Source: Bacillus sp. Bos-x628
GTDB lineage: Bacteria > Bacillota > Bacilli > Bacillales > Bacillaceae
Assembly: GCF_040500475.1 (NCBI RefSeq)
Contig: NZ_CP159358.1
Coordinates: 2,356,001-2,420,000 of the forward strand
Length of the DNA: 64,000 bases
Direction: 5' to 3'
Below the pieces are notes generated by a model. The model did no database searches. It was not told the DNA's origin and was given only the letters and a program-made list of their open reading frames with translations. The position numbers and the translations under genes were made by a program. The first letter of the stretch is position 1, and each line of letters opens with the position of its first letter. Of this stretch, positions 27,948 to 37,942 are shown one piece after another.

Positions 27948-28040
27948 GGATTGTGACTGTCAGGCAGGCAAGACCTAAAATTTGCGTAACGATAGGACGC
28001 GTATGTCCATTGATCGTTGGTGAATTTTAGGTCTTTTTTG
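27948..28040 (+). promoter_or_regulatory. RAT antiterminator overlapping a terminator, sacP leader
   Basis: Bases 27948-27976 (GGATTGTGACTG...GCAGGCAAGACCT) are a 29-nt ribonucleic antiterminator of the SacT/LicT type. Its 3' end is also the left arm of a terminator: AGACCTAAAATT (27971-27982) with AATTTTAGGTCT (28023-28034) followed by a T-run. SacT bound to the RAT would prevent terminator folding and allow sacPA transcription. Confidence 0.93.
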
Positions 28041-28063
28041 CTTTTAAAAAAGGAGGAGACAAC

Positions 28064-29452
28064 ATGAATTATCAAAAAACAGCTCAAGAATTAACAAAAT
28101 TATTAGGTGGCAAGGAAAATGTGATCAGTGCTACGCATTGTGCAACAAGGCTCAGATTGGTGATAAAAGATGAGGATCACATTGATAAAGATGCCATTGA
28201 AGAACTAGAAGGTGTGAAAGGGGCATTCTCAAGCTCGGGTCAATTTCAAGTGATCTTTGGTACAGGATCTGTGAACAAAGTATATGAGCAATTTGCACGT
28301 GAGGCTGGGCTTGAGACAGACGACAAGAAACAAAAGCCTGTCAGCCATGATGATGCTGTGAAACAAAAAATGAATCCACTCGCACGTTTTGCCAAGATGT
28401 TATCCAATATTTTCGTGCCGATTATTCCGGCCATTGTTGCAAGTGGTTTATTAATGGGTCTTTTAGGAATGATGAAGGCATTTAAATGGGCAGACCCAAG
28501 CTCAGCTATCTTTCAAATGCTTGATATGTTTTCAAGTGCTGCCTTTATCATTTTACCGATTTTAATAGGTGTCAGTGCAGCGAAAGAATTTGGCGGTAAT
28601 CCATACTTAGGAGCCGTCATTGGTGGAATTATGATTCACCCTAATCTACTCAATCCATGGGGACTGACAGAAGCGAAACCAGAGTATATGCATTTATTCA
28701 ATTTCGATATTGCCCTTCTTGGTTACCAAGGAACCGTCATTCCAGTCCTATTGACTGTGTATATCATGTGTCTGATTGAAAAGAACTTAAGAAAGATTGT
28801 TCCAAACAGCATTGATTTACTTGTGACCCCGTTTGTGACGGTGATTGTCACTGGGTTTGTGACGTTTATTGCGGTTGGGCCACTTGGCAGAATGCTCGGT
28901 ACAGGCATTTCTCATGCACTGACATATGTATATGACCATGCAGGGTTTTTGGCGGGATTGATTTTTGGAGGCGCCTACTCTTTAATTGTGCTGACAGGGG
29001 TTCACCATAGTTTTCATGCGATTGAGGCAGGCCTTCTTAACGATATTGGACGTAATTATTTGCTTCCAATTTGGGCAATGTCCAATGTAGCGCAAGGTGG
29101 TGCTGGATTGGCTGTCTTTTTCTTAGCAAAGCGTGCGAAAACAAAGGAGATTGCGCTCCCTGCTGCATTTTCTGCTTTCTTAGGTATTACAGAGCCGGTG
29201 ATATTCGGTGTAAATCTTCGCTATCGTAAGCCGTTTATAGCCGCAATGATAGGGGGAGCATTAGGAGGTGCATTCGTTGTCTTCACAAAGGTGGCAGCCA
29301 ATGCTTATGGATTAACTGGCATTCCGATGATTGCGATTGCAGCCCCATTTGGATTGCAAAATGTGGTGAATTATGTTGTTGGTATGTTAATAGCTGTTAC
29401 TGTTTCATTTATTCTCACTATCATCTTTCAAGTAAAAGAAGTTGAAAAATAA
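28064..29452 (+). CDS. sacP: Sucrose-specific PTS enzyme IIBC
   Basis: A 462-residue permease that imports and phosphorylates sucrose to sucrose-6-phosphate. The N-terminal IIB domain carries the phosphorylated Cys26 ('ISATHCATRLRLV'); the IIC domain (about 100-460) has about ten membrane helices and the 'GITEPVIFGVNLR' loop. No IIA domain is present, so it relies on another IIA. AAAAAAGGAGGAG precedes ATG 28064. sacA follows with a short gap. Confidence 0.95.
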   Translation: MNYQKTAQELTKLLGGKENVISATHCATRLRLVIKDEDHIDKDAIEELEGVKGAFSSSGQFQVIFGTGSVNKVYEQFAREAGLETDDKKQKPVSHDDAVKQKMNPLARFAKMLSNIFVPIIPAIVASGLLMGLLGMMKAFKWADPSSAIFQMLDMFSSAAFIILPILIGVSAAKEFGGNPYLGAVIGGIMIHPNLLNPWGLTEAKPEYMHLFNFDIALLGYQGTVIPVLLTVYIMCLIEKNLRKIVPNSIDLLVTPFVTVIVTGFVTFIAVGPLGRMLGTGISHALTYVYDHAGFLAGLIFGGAYSLIVLTGVHHSFHAIEAGLLNDIGRNYLLPIWAMSNVAQGGAGLAVFFLAKRAKTKEIALPAAFSAFLGITEPVIFGVNLRYRKPFIAAMIGGALGGAFVVFTKVAANAYGLTGIPMIAIAAPFGLQNVVNYVVGMLIAVTVSFILTIIFQVKEVEK

Positions 29453-29471
29453 TCTAGGAGTGGTCACAGTG

Positions 29472-30929
29472 ATGACAACAACTGACGCAGCACTTCGTCA
29501 AAAAGTAGCAGAACGTATTCGAAACTATGAGCATTTGGTGAAAAAAGATGTGTATCGCCAGCATTTTCATTTAATGCCACCTGTAGGTCTTTTAAATGAC
29601 CCAAATGGATTAATTGAGTGGAATGGTGTGTACCATGTGTTTTATCAGTGGCAGCCCTTTAAAACAGGACACGGTGCAAAATTCTGGGGTCACTACACCT
29701 CTACGGATCTCGTGAATTGGCAACACGAAGAGATCGCCCTCACACCAAGTGATTGGTTTGATCGAAATGGCTGTTATTCAGGTAGTGCAGTTATCGACGA
29801 TGGAAAAATGTATCTGCTTTATACGGGAAACGTTCGAGATGAGCAAGGTAATCGGGAAACGTATCAATGTTTAGCTGTTTCAGAAGATGGTATCCATTTT
29901 CAGAAAAAGGGTGTTGTTGCGACATTACCAGAAGGATTTACAGCCCACTTCCGTGATCCGAAGGTATGGAAGCGGAACGGTCAATGGTATATGGTGCTTG
30001 GTGCACAAAGTCAGGATCTGAAAGGGCATCTTGTTTTGTTCACCGCTGACAAGTTAGACAATTGGACGTTTCAAGGAATTGCGGCTGGCAATGGAAAAAA
30101 TGGTCTAGAAGATTTCGGATATATGTGGGAGTGTCCAGACCTGTTTGAATTAGATAGTCGAGATATATTGATTGTTTCGCCTCAAGGATTGAAGCCTCAA
30201 GGAATGAAGTATCACAATACACATCAATCCGGTTATTTTGTTGGTACTTTAGATGAAACGTCCTATCAATATACACATGGGGCGTTTGAGGAGCTGGATC
30301 GAGGCTTTGACTTTTATGCACAGCAGACATTTGTAGATGAATCAGGGAGACGTATTTTAATCGGATGGATGGGTGTGCCTGATCAAGGAGAAGAGCATCA
30401 CCCAACGATCTCCTATCAATGGATACACTGTTTAACAATTCCAAGAGAGCTTCGTTTAGACCAAGAAGGAAAACTCATTCAGAAACCAGTATCCGAGCTG
30501 AAAAAAATGCGGACAATTGAACAAGAACATGTATACCAAATTAAACGATCTGTTCATTCTATTCCTGTTGATGATATTACGAGTGCAGAGGTATTCATTG
30601 ATCAAATTGAAACGCAAAAAGGGTTTGAATGCTGTATTCGTGGTGTTGCACGGTTTATTTATGATAAAGATAAGGGGAAACTGACGTTAGAACGCGACCG
30701 ATTTGAGAATCGATTAAAGGAAATTCGTGAAGCTGAAATAGAGGAACTGAAAGATCTACATTTCTTTATAGATGCATCATCAATTGAGATTTTTGTCAAT
30801 GGAGGACGAGAAGTATTTACTGCACGTTTCTTTCCTTCCCCGGGAAATAAATCATTCTCGATTAGTGGCAGAAATGAGACGAAGCTTAGGCTGAGAACAT
30901 GGCGTTTGCAAAAAGAAGCAGGTCGTTGA
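29472..30929 (+). CDS. sacA: Sucrose-6-phosphate hydrolase SacA (GH32)
   Basis: SacA splits sucrose-6-phosphate into glucose-6-phosphate and fructose. The 485-residue GH32 enzyme has the nucleophile motif 'GLLNDPNGL', the 'FRDPKVW' motif and the acid/base 'WECPDLF', then a C-terminal beta-sandwich ('DASSIEIFVNGGREVFTARF'). ATG 29472 is chosen from the AGGAG site 29457-29461 and B. subtilis SacA alignment (MTAHDQEL...). It closes the sacPA transcript; the terminator begins inside its last codons. Confidence 0.95.
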   Translation: MTTTDAALRQKVAERIRNYEHLVKKDVYRQHFHLMPPVGLLNDPNGLIEWNGVYHVFYQWQPFKTGHGAKFWGHYTSTDLVNWQHEEIALTPSDWFDRNGCYSGSAVIDDGKMYLLYTGNVRDEQGNRETYQCLAVSEDGIHFQKKGVVATLPEGFTAHFRDPKVWKRNGQWYMVLGAQSQDLKGHLVLFTADKLDNWTFQGIAAGNGKNGLEDFGYMWECPDLFELDSRDILIVSPQGLKPQGMKYHNTHQSGYFVGTLDETSYQYTHGAFEELDRGFDFYAQQTFVDESGRRILIGWMGVPDQGEEHHPTISYQWIHCLTIPRELRLDQEGKLIQKPVSELKKMRTIEQEHVYQIKRSVHSIPVDDITSAEVFIDQIETQKGFECCIRGVARFIYDKDKGKLTLERDRFENRLKEIREAEIEELKDLHFFIDASSIEIFVNGGREVFTARFFPSPGNKSFSISGRNETKLRLRTWRLQKEAGR

Positions 30930-30944
30930 TTTGCTTCTTTTTCT
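30910..30944 (+). terminator. sacA terminator overlapping the stop codon
   Basis: AAAAAGAAGCA (30910-30920) and TGCTTCTTTTT (30932-30942) pair perfectly over 11 bp; the left arm lies in the last codons of sacA. Confidence 0.85.
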
Positions 30945-31131
30945 AGTGAGATGAGCCTGTATCTTAGAGCCTATAGAGCGTGTAATCAAGGTTTGTCAAC
31001 ATTGACGAAGTGCGGTTTGATGACGTTTTGCATATATGATAACAGGTTAAATTATGGTATCATTTTTCATTATATACAGCTGTGGCTGACGTTTATTCAA
31101 ATGCGGTAGGACAAAAAAGGGGTTGTTTGAC

Positions 31132-31380
31132 TTGAATTCAAAACAGCAGCCGACGACTAGAAAACGCTTGGAGACTATGGCAGATCATGTTGAAGATAAA
31201 CGTGAAGAATATAAAGAATTGCTTATTCTAGTCCAATCTATTCTCGGTGAGCCTTCTCTAGAGCAGGGGGAATTAAAAGAGAAGCTGTCAGGTACATATG
31301 AACAAATGAAAGAATACGCCTTATTTGTTGAATCAATTGAAACTTTTATTCGAAAGATGGCAAAGGAATCAGATCAGTAA
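31132..31380 (+). CDS. ywdA: YwdA small helical protein
   Basis: An 82-residue charged helical protein of unknown function ('RKRLETMADHVEDKREEYKE', 'EQMKEYALFVESIETFIRKM'). Length and position after sacA equal those of B. subtilis ywdA as I remember it. TTG 31132 is used because AAAAAAGGGG ends 9 nt before it; TTG 31123 abuts the site. No membrane segment or signal. Confidence 0.75.
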   Translation: MNSKQQPTTRKRLETMADHVEDKREEYKELLILVQSILGEPSLEQGELKEKLSGTYEQMKEYALFVESIETFIRKMAKESDQ

Positions 31381-31428
31381 AAATAGGTCTTTATTTTGAA
31401 ATGATCAAAAGTTGAAGAGAGGTGAGCA

Positions 31429-31503
31429 ATGATATTCAAGTATCAAAAAGACAAAGAAGATTTTATAGAACAGGGATTTATAAGAGACTTGGGAAATGGA
31501 TAG
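31429..31503 (+). CDS. Possible 24-residue peptide
   Basis: A short frame (MIFKYQKDKEDFIEQGFIRD then LGNG) follows an excellent ribosome site, GAGAGGTGAGCA, before ATG 31429. I recognise no family; it could be a leader peptide or the decayed start of a lost gene. Confidence 0.3.
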   Translation: MIFKYQKDKEDFIEQGFIRDLGNG

Positions 31504-31543
31504 AAAGACCATAATAACTCCAGCGGCTTCGTTCTCGATAATC

Positions 31544-31584
31544 AAAAAACCGATTCGCCTGTTTGACAAGGCCAATCGGTTTTT
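31544..31584. terminator. Bidirectional terminator
   Basis: AAAAAACCGATT (31544-31555) pairs with AATCGGTTTTT (31574-31584). It ends pdxK on the minus strand and may end ywdA on the plus strand. Confidence 0.85.
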
Positions 31585-31589
31585 GGTGA

Positions 31590-32399
31590 TTATTTGTTGA
31601 ATCGGTGAGCAGAATGTTTTGTTGGTCCAATATATTCATTTAGCTGGAAAGATCCTTGAATGGCAGCAGTAATAAATTCTTTTGCTGCATAAATGGCGTC
31701 TTTCACTTCTGAACCATTTGCTAGTTCAGCTGTGACTGCTGCTGAGAATGTGCAGCCTGCGCCATGTGTGTATGGTGTGTCGACCTTATCAGATTCGAGA
31801 CGTTCGAAGGTTTGTCCATCATAAAGCAAATCAATCGCTTTATCTTGGCTAAGCTTACCGCCTCCAGTGATGACGACATACTTTGCACCAAGTTTGTGGA
31901 TGCGTTTTGCTGCTTCTTCCATTTGTTCGATCGTTTTGATCTCACCGATCCCGCTTAATTGACCAGCTTCGAAGAGGTTAGGTGTGATAACGGTAGCAAG
32001 CGGTGCGAGCTTTTCACGTAATGCTTCAGCGTGCTCAGGGTAAAGGACTTCATTTGCCCCTTTACAAACCATAACAGGATCAATGACGACATTTTTTACA
32101 TTATATGTCTTGATTGTTTCAGCCGCGAGCTCAATCACGTCGACGGTTGGGAGCATGCCTGTTTTCAGGGCGTCTACACCGATGCCTTCAACAATCGTTG
32201 AGAGCTGTGCGCGAATGGTCGCCGCATCGATTGGAAACACTTGATGATCCCAATTGTTATGAGGGTCCATTGCAACGACAACTGTTAAAGCTGTCATCCC
32301 ATATACGTTTTTTTCTTGAAACGTTTTTAAATCTGCTTGGATACCTGCACCGCCGCTTGAATCCGAACCTGCGATGGTGAGTGCTTTATTCATAGACAT
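31590..32399 (-). CDS. pdxK: Pyridoxal/hydroxymethylpyrimidine kinase PdxK (ThiD-like)
   Basis: A 269-residue ribokinase-fold kinase closely resembling B. subtilis YwdB/PdxK, which phosphorylates B6 vitamers and also acts on HMP. Motifs: 'ALTIAGSDSSGGAGIQADLK' at the N-terminus, 'VIDPVMVCKGANEVL' and the anion hole 'DTPYTHGAGCTFSAAV' with its Cys. ATG 32399 has GGAGG 10 nt upstream; the longer frame to 32468 lacks support. It stands alone on the minus strand with its own terminator. Confidence 0.92.
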   Translation of the reverse strand: MSMNKALTIAGSDSSGGAGIQADLKTFQEKNVYGMTALTVVVAMDPHNNWDHQVFPIDAATIRAQLSTIVEGIGVDALKTGMLPTVDVIELAAETIKTYNVKNVVIDPVMVCKGANEVLYPEHAEALREKLAPLATVITPNLFEAGQLSGIGEIKTIEQMEEAAKRIHKLGAKYVVITGGGKLSQDKAIDLLYDGQTFERLESDKVDTPYTHGAGCTFSAAVTAELANGSEVKDAIYAAKEFITAAIQGSFQLNEYIGPTKHSAHRFNK

Positions 32400-32487
32400 A
32401 GTTGCTGAACCTCCAATGTGATGTGTAACAGTTACTGTTCTACTCCTTATTATAATCAGCTTTACCATTTATCACAATGAAACGACA

Positions 32488-32518
32488 TAAAAAAGCGTTC
32501 TTGCCATCTCAGAACGCA
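32488..32518 (-). terminator. Minus-strand terminator
   Basis: GCGTTCT (32495-32501) pairs with AGAACGC (32511-32517); on the minus strand it is followed by six T residues. It implies a short transcript arriving from 32520-32700. Confidence 0.7.
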
Positions 32519-32522
32519 CCGC

Positions 32523-32615
32523 TTATCTTTTACAATTCATCCATTTCCCTTCCTTTAGCTCTTCTAAAAGCTTCAAAACGAATTCCTGCTCGGCTTTTAT
32601 ATCAAAAATCCCCAT
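32523..32615 (-). CDS. Possible 30-residue peptide
   Basis: The frame encodes MGIFDIKAEQEFVLKLLEEL followed by KEGKWMNCKR and stops 5 nt before a good minus-strand terminator. No close ribosome site is visible, so translation is doubtful. It could be a small protein or part of a non-coding transcript. Confidence 0.3.
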   Translation of the reverse strand: MGIFDIKAEQEFVLKLLEELKEGKWMNCKR

Positions 32616-32711
32616 TTAATCGGATGATCAAACCGCCTTTTATATCATGAGAAAGAAGTGAATTTATGTTTTAATAAGAAGGGTAAAAACTGTTAAAGGA
32701 GTAAGACCGAT

Positions 32712-33539
32712 ATGAAGATTTCCCTTTTAATTGTGACACACAACCGACGAAACGCACTATGTGAATTGCTCGAATCAATTGTCAGACAAACAGTGCAACC
32801 TTTTGAGATTGTTGTGGTGAATGATGCGGGTGAGCGAGTGGACATCATTCAGGAACTCTATCCAGAACTTCCTATTCGGCTGATTCATTTAGATGAAAAT
32901 GTCCAGCATGTGAACGCAAGAAATATTGGCGTTCGGGAGCTAACAGGAGATGTCGTTATGCTAAGTGACGACGACGATTACTTTACGCCTTGTCACATAG
33001 AACGCATGAGCGAGGCGTTGCAAGATGTAGATTTTGTGTTTTCTGATGCGGAAATTGTTTCATTTGAAGAAAAAGGAGCGACCCGTTATCCAGTGTCGAG
33101 ACGTCTGTTTGCTTATACAGCTAATATCGAGGACATGCGTGTCTTTTCTACATACGTTCCTTCTGGCAGTATGTATAAGCGTCAATTACACGAAGACATT
33201 GGCTATTTTGATCCAGCGATGCATCATTATTGGGATTGGGATTTCTTCTTGCGTGTCTCACATCATGCAAGGGTAAAAAGAGTGCCAGCAGCCAGTGTGA
33301 TTTATGCTTTCTTTGATGGCGGAGGGAATCAATCAAGTGATCTTGGTGAAACAAGAAAGCGATATTTAGATGACCTTAGTCAAAAGCATCAACTTGGAGA
33401 CTTACCGACAGCAAACTTTGCTGTGTTATTAGAAGAACCAGCCATGAAAAAACGAGAATCAGAGAGTAAAATCGTTTGGGACGGAAGTCCAATGATATCG
33501 AGATTGGCTCAGCCGACGGAAGGAGTAGAGCAACAATGA
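32712..33539 (+). CDS. ywdF: Family 2 glycosyltransferase YwdF
   Basis: A 275-residue GT-A enzyme: '[20 protein letters not shown]' at the N-terminus, '[20 protein letters not shown]' with the metal-binding Asp cluster (about residues 75-97), and '[15 protein letters not shown]'. Substrates are unknown. It is followed by ung with an overlapping stop and start (33536-33539), as in B. subtilis ywdF-ung. GTTAAAGGAGT precedes ATG 32712. Confidence 0.87.
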   Translation: MKISLLIVTHNRRNALCELLESIVRQTVQPFEIVVVNDAGERVDIIQELYPELPIRLIHLDENVQHVNARNIGVRELTGDVVMLSDDDDYFTPCHIERMSEALQDVDFVFSDAEIVSFEEKGATRYPVSRRLFAYTANIEDMRVFSTYVPSGSMYKRQLHEDIGYFDPAMHHYWDWDFFLRVSHHARVKRVPAASVIYAFFDGGGNQSSDLGETRKRYLDDLSQKHQLGDLPTANFAVLLEEPAMKKRESESKIVWDGSPMISRLAQPTEGVEQQ

Positions 33540-34216
33540 AGCCATTCTTAAATGATAGCTGGTGGGCGGTCATGAAAAGTGAATTCGAAAAGCCATATTA
33601 TCAAGAGTTACGAGAGTGGATGAAGGAAGAATATCGCACACATATTGTTTTTCCGAAACCCCACGACATTTATCGTGCCCTTCATTTGACGTCATATGAA
33701 GATGTGAAAGTGGTGATTTTGGGGCAAGACCCTTATCATGGACCAGGTCAGGCACATGGATTAAGTTTTTCCGTTCAACCTGGTGTCAGACAGCCGCCGT
33801 CTCTGAAAAACATATTTCAGGAATTAAAAGATGATCTTGGCTGCCCCATACCGAACCATGGCTCACTTGTCAGCTGGGCAGAGCAGGGTGTGCTACTCTT
33901 AAACACCGTGTTAACCGTGAGAAAGGGTGAAGCAAATTCACATAAAGGGAAAGGCTGGGAACGTGTGACAGATCGTGTCATTGATGTGCTGAATGAAAGG
34001 GATCAGCCGGTCGTTTTTGTGTTATGGGGACGACATGCCCAAAATAAAAAAGCGCGCATTAACGAGAACAAGCATTACATCATTGAATCACCCCACCCAA
34101 GTCCTTTTTCTGCAAGGAATGGCTTTTTTGGCAGCCGTCCGTTTTCTCGAGCAAATGCGTATTTAAAACAAATGGGGCTTGAAGAAATCAATTGGTGTAT
34201 TTCCGATATTGAATAG
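33536..34216 (+). CDS. ung: Uracil-DNA glycosylase
   Basis: Ung removes uracil from DNA. The 226-residue family 1 enzyme shows the water-activating motif '[18 protein letters not shown]' and the DNA-minor-groove loop '[13 protein letters not shown]', plus '[12 protein letters not shown]'. ATG 33536 overlaps the ywdF stop, with AAGGAGTAG upstream, and aligns with the B. subtilis start; the in-frame extension to 33476 lies inside ywdF. Confidence 0.96.
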   Translation: MKPFLNDSWWAVMKSEFEKPYYQELREWMKEEYRTHIVFPKPHDIYRALHLTSYEDVKVVILGQDPYHGPGQAHGLSFSVQPGVRQPPSLKNIFQELKDDLGCPIPNHGSLVSWAEQGVLLLNTVLTVRKGEANSHKGKGWERVTDRVIDVLNERDQPVVFVLWGRHAQNKKARINENKHYIIESPHPSPFSARNGFFGSRPFSRANAYLKQMGLEEINWCISDIE

Positions 34217-34253
34217 AAAAAGAACGAGTGGGGAGTTCCTTGTTCCTGTTCGT

Positions 34254-35615
34254 TTATTTTAAAAATGTGCGTATGATGTCAAGACCGTTTTTCGCATTTG
34301 GATAACGGAAGGAGAAATCGAACCGATTGGTTTGGCGCAAGATACTTTTCTCATGAGTAAAGGTGAAAAAGCTTTCCTTTCCATGATATCGTCCCATACC
34401 GCTTTCACCTACGCCTCCAAATGGCAAATAAGGGGTGGCAACATGCATCAATGTGTCATTGATACATCCTCCGCCAAATGAGAGGTTATCAAGGATATAT
34501 GTTTCCGTTTTTTTATTTGTTGTAAATAAGTAAAGTGCGAGTGGCTTCGGTCTTGCCTTGACCATTTCGGTGACTTCATCCAGTGAATCAAATGTCATGA
34601 CAGGCAAAATCGGTCCGAAAATTTCCTCTTGCATGACGGGATCTTCCCATGTGATGTGGTCTAAAATGGTCGGAGCGATTTTGAGCTCGTGTTCATTGCG
34701 CTGTCCGCCAGTTACGATGGTGCCGTTTGTCAGGAAATGAGAGAGTCTGTCAAAATGACGTGTGCTGACGATTTTCCCGAAGTGTGGCTGTGTTTCTGGT
34801 CGTTCGCCATAAAAGTCATGTATACAGGTCATCATTTCACGTAAGAGGTCCTCTTTGACTGATTCATGGACAAGCAAATAATCGGGTGCAATGCATGTCT
34901 GGCCAGCATTAGTAAATTTGCCAAACGTGATTCGTTTTGCAGCGAGTTTAATGTCTGCATCAGGCATGACAATACAAGGACTTTTTCCGCCAAGTTCAAG
35001 TGTGACAGGTATCAGATGCTTTGCGGCAGCCTCCATGACGATTTTCCCGACGGCGACACTGCCTGTAAAGAATATATAATCAAATGGCAGCTTCAGCAGT
35101 GCTGTACTGACGTCTACTCCGCCTTCGATGACAGCCGCTTGGTCTATCTTAAACGCACGCTCCACAATGGTGCGAATCACTTGGGAAACGCGCGGCGTCA
35201 GCTCTGAAGGTTTTAATGTCACTGCATTTCCAGCAGATATAGCTCCTACTAATGGAGAGATGGCCAATTGGAAAGGATAGTTCCACGGAGCCATAATCAG
35301 TACACTTCCATAAGGCTCCTTGATGATCATGCTTTTTGATCCAATATGGGTGAGGGGTGTTTTCACACGGGTCGGCTTTGCCCATTTGTGCAAATGCTTC
35401 ATGGTGTGATTGATTTCTTCATATACCATCCCGATCTCTGTTGTATAAGCTTCCTGTGCGGATTTATGTAAGTCATGCGCTAAAGCTTGTAAAATGTCCT
35501 CCTCATGCTGTTTGATGACAGCTTTCAAGTTTTGAAGGAGGCGGATGCGTTCTTGGGTGGATGGCTTTTTAAAGGCCTTTTGTTTATTTAAAAGAGCAGT
35601 TAGCTTTTCCATCAT
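34254..35615 (-). CDS. ywdH: Aldehyde dehydrogenase YwdH
   Basis: A 453-residue NAD(P)-dependent aldehyde dehydrogenase of the short fatty-aldehyde type. Motifs: '[20 protein letters not shown]', '[10 protein letters not shown]', the catalytic Glu region '[11 protein letters not shown]' and nucleophile Cys in '[13 protein letters not shown]'. A hydrophobic anchor is not evident. Two adjacent ATGs, 35615 and 35612, follow GGAAAGGG; either is possible. It faces ywdI across a 180-bp spacer. Confidence 0.93.
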   Translation of the reverse strand: MMEKLTALLNKQKAFKKPSTQERIRLLQNLKAVIKQHEEDILQALAHDLHKSAQEAYTTEIGMVYEEINHTMKHLHKWAKPTRVKTPLTHIGSKSMIIKEPYGSVLIMAPWNYPFQLAISPLVGAISAGNAVTLKPSELTPRVSQVIRTIVERAFKIDQAAVIEGGVDVSTALLKLPFDYIFFTGSVAVGKIVMEAAAKHLIPVTLELGGKSPCIVMPDADIKLAAKRITFGKFTNAGQTCIAPDYLLVHESVKEDLLREMMTCIHDFYGERPETQPHFGKIVSTRHFDRLSHFLTNGTIVTGGQRNEHELKIAPTILDHITWEDPVMQEEIFGPILPVMTFDSLDEVTEMVKARPKPLALYLFTTNKKTETYILDNLSFGGGCINDTLMHVATPYLPFGGVGESGMGRYHGKESFFTFTHEKSILRQTNRFDFSFRYPNAKNGLDIIRTFLK

Positions 35616-35794
35616 TCAATCCCTTTCCATGTCGATGTTGTTCTTCTTATTATGTGTGAATCAATAAAGACGGTCAAATGAAGGATGACTAAAAGCACTT
35701 TTTGAAAAAAATGTATGAGGATTGACCAATTTGGTTTGTTCATTTGGTAAAATAATGTTGAGAACGAAATTGTTGTTGATTGGAGGGTCAACCT

Positions 35795-36106
35795 TTGAAT
35801 ATTCATATATCAAGTCTGCTTCAAAAAATGGAGGAAGCGGTCCAAAAGGCGAAACAAAGTGGAAATGATGAAGAGGTGAAACGTCAAGTGGCGGCAATTT
35901 CTTCACTATGTGATGTCATACTCGACGCACCGTCACACGCTCAAACGCCGCAGTCTTCGATCATTTCACCACCTCCGCTATCGCAGACAACGGATCAATT
36001 GATGCTTGAGAAGATGATGGGTACAAGTGGTGCAAAAAAATATCAAAGCAAAGAGGGTGATCAACAGGAAAAGGATGGGAACGGCGACTCTATTTTTGAT
36101 TTTTAG
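35795..36106 (+). CDS. ywdI: YwdI family protein (DUF5327)
   Basis: A 103-residue protein: an N-terminal helical part ('NIHISSLLQKMEEAVQKAKQ', 'VKRQVAAISSLCDVIL'), a Pro/Ser-rich linker and an acidic tail ending 'GDSIFDF'. Function unknown. TTG 35795 has GGAGG 8 nt upstream. It heads ywdI-ywdJ-ywdK, as in B. subtilis. Confidence 0.82.
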   Translation: MNIHISSLLQKMEEAVQKAKQSGNDEEVKRQVAAISSLCDVILDAPSHAQTPQSSIISPPPLSQTTDQLMLEKMMGTSGAKKYQSKEGDQQEKDGNGDSIFDF

Positions 36107-36141
36107 AACGGTTTTTTCATGACAAAGGGAAGGTGAATTGT

Positions 36142-37458
36142 TTGAAACTATTGTTAGGAGCCATTCAATGGATGTTATTTTTTATCGCAGCTTCTATTGC
36201 AGTACCGATCGCCATTGCACAAGCCTTTGAGCTGAATCAAGTACAATCGGCGGAGCTGATACAGAGTACATTCTTTTCACTTGGACTTGTGGCTATGGTG
36301 CAATGTTTATGTGGGCATATGCTGCCGATTAATGAGAGTCCAGCAGGTCTGTGGTGGGGTGTCTATACACTTTATGCAGGAATGACAGGGACGATCTTTG
36401 CCACGTATCCTGAAACACTGCAAGCGTTGCAAGGGGCCTTAATTTTTAGTGCAGTTTTCTTTTTTATTTTTAGTCTGTTTAAAATTATTAATTGGCTCGC
36501 TTCTTTATTTACGCCTGTTGTAACAGGCATCTATTTGCTGTTACTTGTTGTTCAGTTAAGTCAGCCAATTATGAAAGGGCTGATGGGCATCAGCTATCGA
36601 GGGAATCAGGTAGACGGTCTTGTCTTTTGTTTATCTATCCTGATTATTGTCATGACCTTCATGATTAATCGCTCTAAATGGCATTATTTGAGACAGTTTT
36701 CTGTGTTATTTGCACTTGCGGGCGGGTGGCTGTTATTTGCAATTCTTGGATTGGCAAAGCCAGTTCGAATTCCTGAGCATATCATTGAGTTTCCGAAGCT
36801 ATTTCCTTTTGGTATACCGGTTTTTGACAGCGGATTGCTTGTCACGTCCTTCTTTATTACAATTTTACTTATTGTGAATATGCTGGCGAGTATTCGAGTT
36901 GTGGAAAATTCAGTGAAAGCATTTGGTGAGTTGCGCGAACGCAAAAGAGCTCGTCCTGCTGGTTTTGTCGCGGCATTCGGTCATTTGGTCAGCGGGATGA
37001 TCGGTGCGATTGCGCCTGTACCTATATCTGGAGCAGCAGGTTTTATTCAAACAACAAAAAGCCCATCTAGAAAACCCTTTTTACTGGGAAGCCTGTTCAT
37101 TGTGGTGATTAGTTTATTCCCATTATTAATGAGCTTTTTCTCGGCATTGCCGTCACCTGTAGGGCTCGCTGTTAACTTTGTTGTTTTCTCATCTATGATT
37201 GGGCTCGCCCTGTCTGAATTTGATCAATACGAGAAGGAGGAAATTCCCCGCATTCGATTTGTGCTTGGTATTGCGATTTTAGCTGGTGTGGGGGCGATGT
37301 TTGTTCCTCAGGGAGCCCTAAAAGGCATGCATCCTATCCTTATTTCCTTATTAAGCAATGGTCTTGTCCTCGGTACACTCATTGCGATCGCAGTCGACCA
37401 AGCGCTGTTAAGGAAGAAGAAATCCAACAACCTCGTGTCAACCGAAGGGGAAGGTTGA
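36142..37458 (+). CDS. ywdJ: YwdJ nucleobase:cation symporter-2 family permease
   Basis: A 438-residue membrane protein with about 12 helices of the xanthine/uracil permease family ('LPINESPAGLWWGVYTLYAG', 'LFTPVVTGIYLLLLVVQLSQ', 'GAIAPVPISGAAGFIQTT'). The substrate is not known. TTG 36142 is chosen because AAAGGGAAGG ends 9 nt upstream; GTG 36133 abuts that site. ywdK follows. Confidence 0.88.
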   Translation: MKLLLGAIQWMLFFIAASIAVPIAIAQAFELNQVQSAELIQSTFFSLGLVAMVQCLCGHMLPINESPAGLWWGVYTLYAGMTGTIFATYPETLQALQGALIFSAVFFFIFSLFKIINWLASLFTPVVTGIYLLLLVVQLSQPIMKGLMGISYRGNQVDGLVFCLSILIIVMTFMINRSKWHYLRQFSVLFALAGGWLLFAILGLAKPVRIPEHIIEFPKLFPFGIPVFDSGLLVTSFFITILLIVNMLASIRVVENSVKAFGELRERKRARPAGFVAAFGHLVSGMIGAIAPVPISGAAGFIQTTKSPSRKPFLLGSLFIVVISLFPLLMSFFSALPSPVGLAVNFVVFSSMIGLALSEFDQYEKEEIPRIRFVLGIAILAGVGAMFVPQGALKGMHPILISLLSNGLVLGTLIAIAVDQALLRKKKSNNLVSTEGEG

Positions 37459-37515
37459 TGTCCGATTTGAGGCACGCTAAGATAAACATAACTGACGAGA
37501 TAAGGAGAATGACGA

Positions 37516-37887
37516 ATGAAATTATTTTTCATTTTAGGTGCAATGAACGCAATGCTTGCTGTTGCGCTTGGAGCCTTCGGTGCACATGGACTAGAAGGGA
37601 AAATTCCAGAAAAGTATATTGAAATATGGAACAAAGGTGTTCAATATCAGATGTTCCATTCGATTGGGTTATTTATTGTAGCCTTTCTTGCTGATAAGCT
37701 AACAGGCGTATCTTTAGTACCGACTGCTGGCTGGGTGATGTTTGCAGGTATCCTCTTTTTCTCGGGAAGCCTCTATGTCTTAGCGCTGACACAGGTGAAG
37801 ATTCTTGGTGCAATTACCCCAATTGGCGGGGTGGCGTTTATCACTTCTTGGGTGATGCTTGTCATTGCAGCCGCAAAACATTTATAA
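37516..37887 (+). CDS. ywdK: DUF423 membrane protein YwdK
   Basis: A 123-residue DUF423 protein with four membrane helices and the family's '[20 protein letters not shown]' and '[20 protein letters not shown]'. Function unknown. TAAGGAGAATGACGA precedes ATG 37516. Last gene of ywdIJK. Confidence 0.92.
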   Translation: MKLFFILGAMNAMLAVALGAFGAHGLEGKIPEKYIEIWNKGVQYQMFHSIGLFIVAFLADKLTGVSLVPTAGWVMFAGILFFSGSLYVLALTQVKILGAITPIGGVAFITSWVMLVIAAAKHL

Positions 37888-37940
37888 GAAAAAACCGATG
37901 CTCTGAAAGGGGGTTAGACCCCAGGGGCATCGGTTTTTTT
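37888..37940. terminator. Bidirectional terminator
   Basis: AAAAACCGATGCTC pairs with GGGGCATCGGTTTTT around a GGGG/CCCC inner stem. It separates ywdK from the convergent cupin gene. Confidence 0.85.
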
Positions 37941-37942
37941 GA

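Noticed and set aside
30040..30444. A 134-codon frame antisense to sacA
   Set aside because: Lies wholly inside the GH32 gene; no recognisable protein.
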